From: Acanthornis magna
Lineage: Eukaryota; Chordata; Aves; Passeriformes; Acanthizidae
Direction of reading: 5' to 3'
DNA length: 64,000 bases
NCBI GenBank assembly: GCA_036785705.1
Contig: JAWUZG010000015.1
Location: forward strand, 1,178,001-1,242,000
Within the stretch, counting starts at the first letter, position 1, and each line of letters opens with the position of its first letter. Below the pieces are notes generated by a model. It worked only from the letters and a program-made list of their open reading frames with translations, had not been told where the DNA came from and did not search any database. Shown piece after piece: positions 60,701-64,000 of this stretch. Position numbers and translations under genes: made by a program.

Positions 60701-62593
60701 ACAGGCGCTCTGCTCCCAGCGGACCCTCTGCTTTTCCTGGAGCTCCTCCTGAATTTCTTTCCTCTGGCATAAGGTAGGGCACAGACCCTTCCTTCCCAGG
60801 GGAGGATGTGCTGTCTCGGGGCGACAATGCCGAGTGGTTTGCACTCTCTCACACGCCGGCTGGTTTGCACACACCGTTAGCACCCCACACTGTGTGCACC
60901 CACACAAAACCTGGCCCAGCCTCAAGCTGTGCTTGCCTTGGGGTGGCCTCACCCCGAAGTGCCACAGATGGGATGGCACAGCGCCGTGTGAGCAGCGGGG
61001 AGAAGGTGTTTCCCTGCCCTCTCCCGTTTTCCAGCCTGCACACCAAAAATCGGGAAGAAAATAAAAACCCTCTAACATTATATTGGAAGTGACAGACAAT
61101 CAGGAATTACTTTATTTTCTGGCCAGGATTTGTCAAGGAAAATATTCCAAACACACAGGGTTTTTTGTAAGCTTTCCCTCCCAATTTTATAGAGTCAAAA
61201 TCCATAGAGATGCTTTGGTTTAATGTTCATCGGTCCAAAGCTGAGCAGCTCGCAGTATTTGGTTTCCTATCGGATCCAAATTTCTTTGCCTCTGATGTTA
61301 ATTAGGTCTTCATTCTTTCATTTTCTTATCAGTCTTTTCTGGACTAGATGTCTCCAACTCTGCCAGAGCCAACGTCTGTCTGGGGTAGGTGTTTGTAGAT
61401 GGCTGCTGATGTTCTGTTGATGGTCGCTAAATCTGGGTATCTTTTGGGCTACTCCCAGTCTGTTGATTTGTCAAGTCCATCTCCATAGAGTGGTGCTACA
61501 TCTCCTAAAAAAAACTTAAAAAAAATTCTTTTCCCCAAGACTTAGGCAAACCAAGCTAGACTAGAGAAATAAGTTAAATTTTAAAAGTTATACTGTTTCC
61601 CACAGTGCCAGGTCCTTCTGACACACAGCCATTGTGCTGGGGCACAGCCCTGGCTGGAAATGTCAGGGAGCACTTTCTGGGCTGAGCTTCCCTCACTAAT
61701 TCTCTCCTGGGCCCAGTTTTCAGACCTGGATTCCAATTGCTCTTCGTGCCCTTCTTGCAAGCCGCCGGCTTGGGATCTTCTGTGGTCTCACCAGCTCCCT
61801 CCCACATGCCTGACCTTCTCCCTCCATTTCCAGCTGCTCAGCTGCATTCTCCTTTCCTCCTTGCTCAGCCCCTGCTTGGCCAAATCCCTCCTTTGGGCCG
61901 GGATGTGGCAGGAGTGCAGTCCAGGCAGCCCAGCCAGGCTGGCTTTGCTCTCAGCAGCTCAGCTCACACCCACAGGGTGGGCCGTGATGGCAGGGCTTGT
62001 GTGGATCCCAAACCCACAGAATCCATCCTGGATGGACAGCAGACCAAGCTCTCTGTCCTCCTGCTGGGTTTAAAGCCCCTCATGGCCTCACATCTCTATT
62101 TCCATGTCACCGTGTCCCTCCACAGCCCAGGGTGTGCAGAGCACCCTGAGGTGACCCTGTTCCTGTTCCCATCCCCACTCCACATCAGCCTGACCAGCAA
62201 GAACTGACCTTCCCCCTCCTTTTACCTTTGCTGCCTGCATTTCCCTGGGCTCTGCAGAACAGCTTGTCCTAGCCTGGCTCCTACCTCCACACACAGCAAA
62301 AACACTCCCACAATAATATTTGTGCACTGTTTGTGTGCAGACATCTGCTACACACCCTCATTCTTGAAGGGGCATCTCCAAGACACAAAAGCATGGCCAG
62401 GAATGCCCTTGGTCAGTTGAGGGCAAAGAGTAATTTTTAATTTTTTTCCCCATATTTTTTAGGTCATTACAATTTCAGAGGAACAGTGTTTGGCCATGTC
62501 CATAACACAGCATTGACCTGACTTCCATCTGGCTCTGAGTACTGGTGAGGTGAGCTCAGGATCCACCAGGAACACAATGCCCTGAGTGGGCAA
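57781..62593. other. Non-coding stretch, no named transposon
   Basis: Nearly 5 kb with no CR1 or LTR signature. It includes a poly(A) tract at 59,155-59,172. Open frames (up to 167 codons) are unrecognised. It could be intronic or intergenic. Confidence 0.5.
59155..59172. repeat. Poly(A) tract, 18 A
   Basis: Uninterrupted A run after aagagcaagac. Confidence 0.9.
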
Positions 62594-62840
62594 AGGTAGG
62601 AATGAGATTCCCAGGTAGGAATGAGATTCCCAAGTAAGAACAAGATTCCTTGATAGCAATGAGATTCCCTGGCAGGAATGAGATTACCTGGAAGCAATGA
62701 GATTACCCAGAAGGAATGAGATTCCCCAGTAGGAGAGAGATTCCCTGGTAGGAGTGACATTCCCTGATAGGAATGATATTTCCTGGTAGGAATGAGATTC
62801 CCTGGTAGGAATGAGATTTCCAGGTAGGAATGAGATTCCC
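62594..62840. repeat. 19-bp x 13 minisatellite, no indels
   Basis: Thirteen consecutive units of the type aggtaggaatgagattccc. Unit starts are exactly 19 bases apart throughout (62,594 to 62,822), with substitutions but no length change. Confidence 0.97.
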
Positions 62841-64000
62841 TGCCTGCTCCAGTGATGATGAACAAGTTCAGCCTTGAATCTGCTTTTATTAACCCTGGTG
62901 TATCTCTTACCATTCCCTTGCTGTTTGTTTACTGCATTTGGCTCCATCCAAAGCCGTGGTCACCCCCAGCCCAGGCCTGAGGGGTCAGTCTGAGGGGTCT
63001 GGGGGCAGGACACTGAACAAGGAAAGGCTGCTTTGTGTGCTCACACAGCCACAGGGAGCTCCTGGCCCTGGTGTCCTCACTGGACACAGCTTCCTAACCC
63101 CTGGCTGCTCCAGGCCAGCTGCACACACACATCTGGGGAAGGTGGCTTTAGGGACAGGACCCCAGCACGCCTGAGCTGTGTGATAGCAGAGCCAGGAGCA
63201 GGTGAAGGATTTTCAGTTCACCCTCAACCTCATTAACGTCATTTCTTGCCCCAGCCTGTGCTGGGTGACACCTCAGAGGAGCTGGCCATGGTGGCCATGC
63301 CACAGCTGCCTTTTCTTAAGGGAGAAAGGCATGGGGGAGCCCCTCCAAGTCAGGGACCCTCTGTTTTGTGATTCAAGCCCAAAGCAGGACATCCTGGCTG
63401 CTGCTGTGCTCCTCAGGGCATCACAGCTCTGCTCCCGCCAGAGGAGTGCTCAGAGCTGCTGTAGCACACTGCAGCCCTCACTGAGAGGGAAGAAGCCTCA
63501 TGTGGGGTGAGGGGGTCAAATAACAGGAGAAAAAAGTCAGGAAAGAAGCAGCCAGGGTGCTCCCAGCACCATCAGCACCAGAGGCACCGTTTCAGGTCAC
63601 ATTTGAAACCCAGAGCTGCATTTCAAAGCGGGATACTTGGATTGAGCTAAGCGTGCCCATAATTAAATCAAAGTCCTGCTGCTTGGCTTATGGAAGATAA
63701 TGAAATCTGGATAAAAGTCACGTCTCATGGCCTAGCAGTCACCTAGAACAGAAAGTACAATGTGCTGGACACTTCTGGCAGCCCTTGAGTCACCCCAGCA
63801 GCCCCTGCCCCACGCAGCAAGGGACCAGCATTTGTTGTATCACAGCTACACACACGATTTTCCAAGCATTGTATTTCATTTGGATGAAAAGTTTGTATGT
63901 AAACATGCAAAGCTCTCTCAGGCAGACACATGGAATGCAGGTGTAACTCTCCCAGCTCCTTTCCAGCCCTGAACAGAAGAACAACATTTCAGTCTCATCA
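62841..64000. other. Non-coding stretch to the window end
   Basis: Unique sequence. No gene or repeat recognised. Confidence 0.55.

Noticed and set aside
62467..62913. 148-codon minus frame with a 19-residue repeat
   Set aside because: Produced by the 19-bp minisatellite, which happens to lack stops in all minus frames.
1..64000. CRISPR, operon, phage or other prokaryotic systems
   Set aside because: Repeat content, low coding density and CpG-island structure are those of a vertebrate nuclear genome. No such features exist here.

Overview
The window looks like nuclear DNA from a bird, most likely a songbird. The main evidence is the interspersed repeat content. I count about 31 pieces of the avian CR1 LINE, nearly all 5'-truncated copies of its 3' end. 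They carry the familiar 'gggttggaagggac' / 'aacccaaaccattc' tail and a remnant of the ATTCTRTG terminal octamer. There are also three solo-LTR-type pieces of endogenous retroviruses. I found no tRNA or rRNA gene, no CRISPR array, no bacterial features, and no open reading frame that I recognise as a real protein gene. The long frames are chance frames in GC-rich DNA or in antisense CR1. The species and the locus cannot be named from the sequence alone.

Layout. 1-37 kb is non-coding sequence with many CR1 tails in three recognisable subfamilies and one LTR in minus orientation near 2.0-2.4 kb. It also holds AT-rich, TAATTA-dense blocks that look like candidate conserved regulatory elements (about 4.05-4.29, 20.1-20.35 and 34.5-35.8 kb). 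37.4-38.99 kb is a strong CpG island with GC boxes, a perfect 15-bp x 4 tandem repeat, and two minus-strand 5' splice-site matches in an identical 12-base context. It is the best candidate promoter and first-exon region and points to a gene transcribed leftward. 39-52.4 kb is CR1-rich again. It contains a well-defined solo LTR at 44,621-45,336 with TG...CA ends and a perfect 5-bp target duplication. 52.4-64 kb has no CR1 tail. It has an AT-rich candidate regulatory block (52.63-53.04 kb), a minus-orientation LTR beside a decayed CR1 reverse-transcriptase fragment (55.1-55.7 kb), and two minisatellites (57.4-57.8 kb; 62.59-62.84 kb).

How it fits together. The simplest reading is intron plus intergenic DNA around the CpG-island promoter of a minus-strand gene. 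Its coding exons would be mostly outside the window or too short to identify by eye. A few splice-flanked open stretches (4,721-4,824 plus; 27,288-27,371 minus; 33,484-33,608 plus; 35,309-35,350 minus) are recorded as weak exon candidates. I did not find a convincing undescribed biological system. The most checkable items are the CpG island with its paired donors, the complete solo LTR with a 63-bp internal duplication, the indel-free 13 x 19 bp minisatellite, and the palindromic poly(A) signal in the 55-kb LTR.
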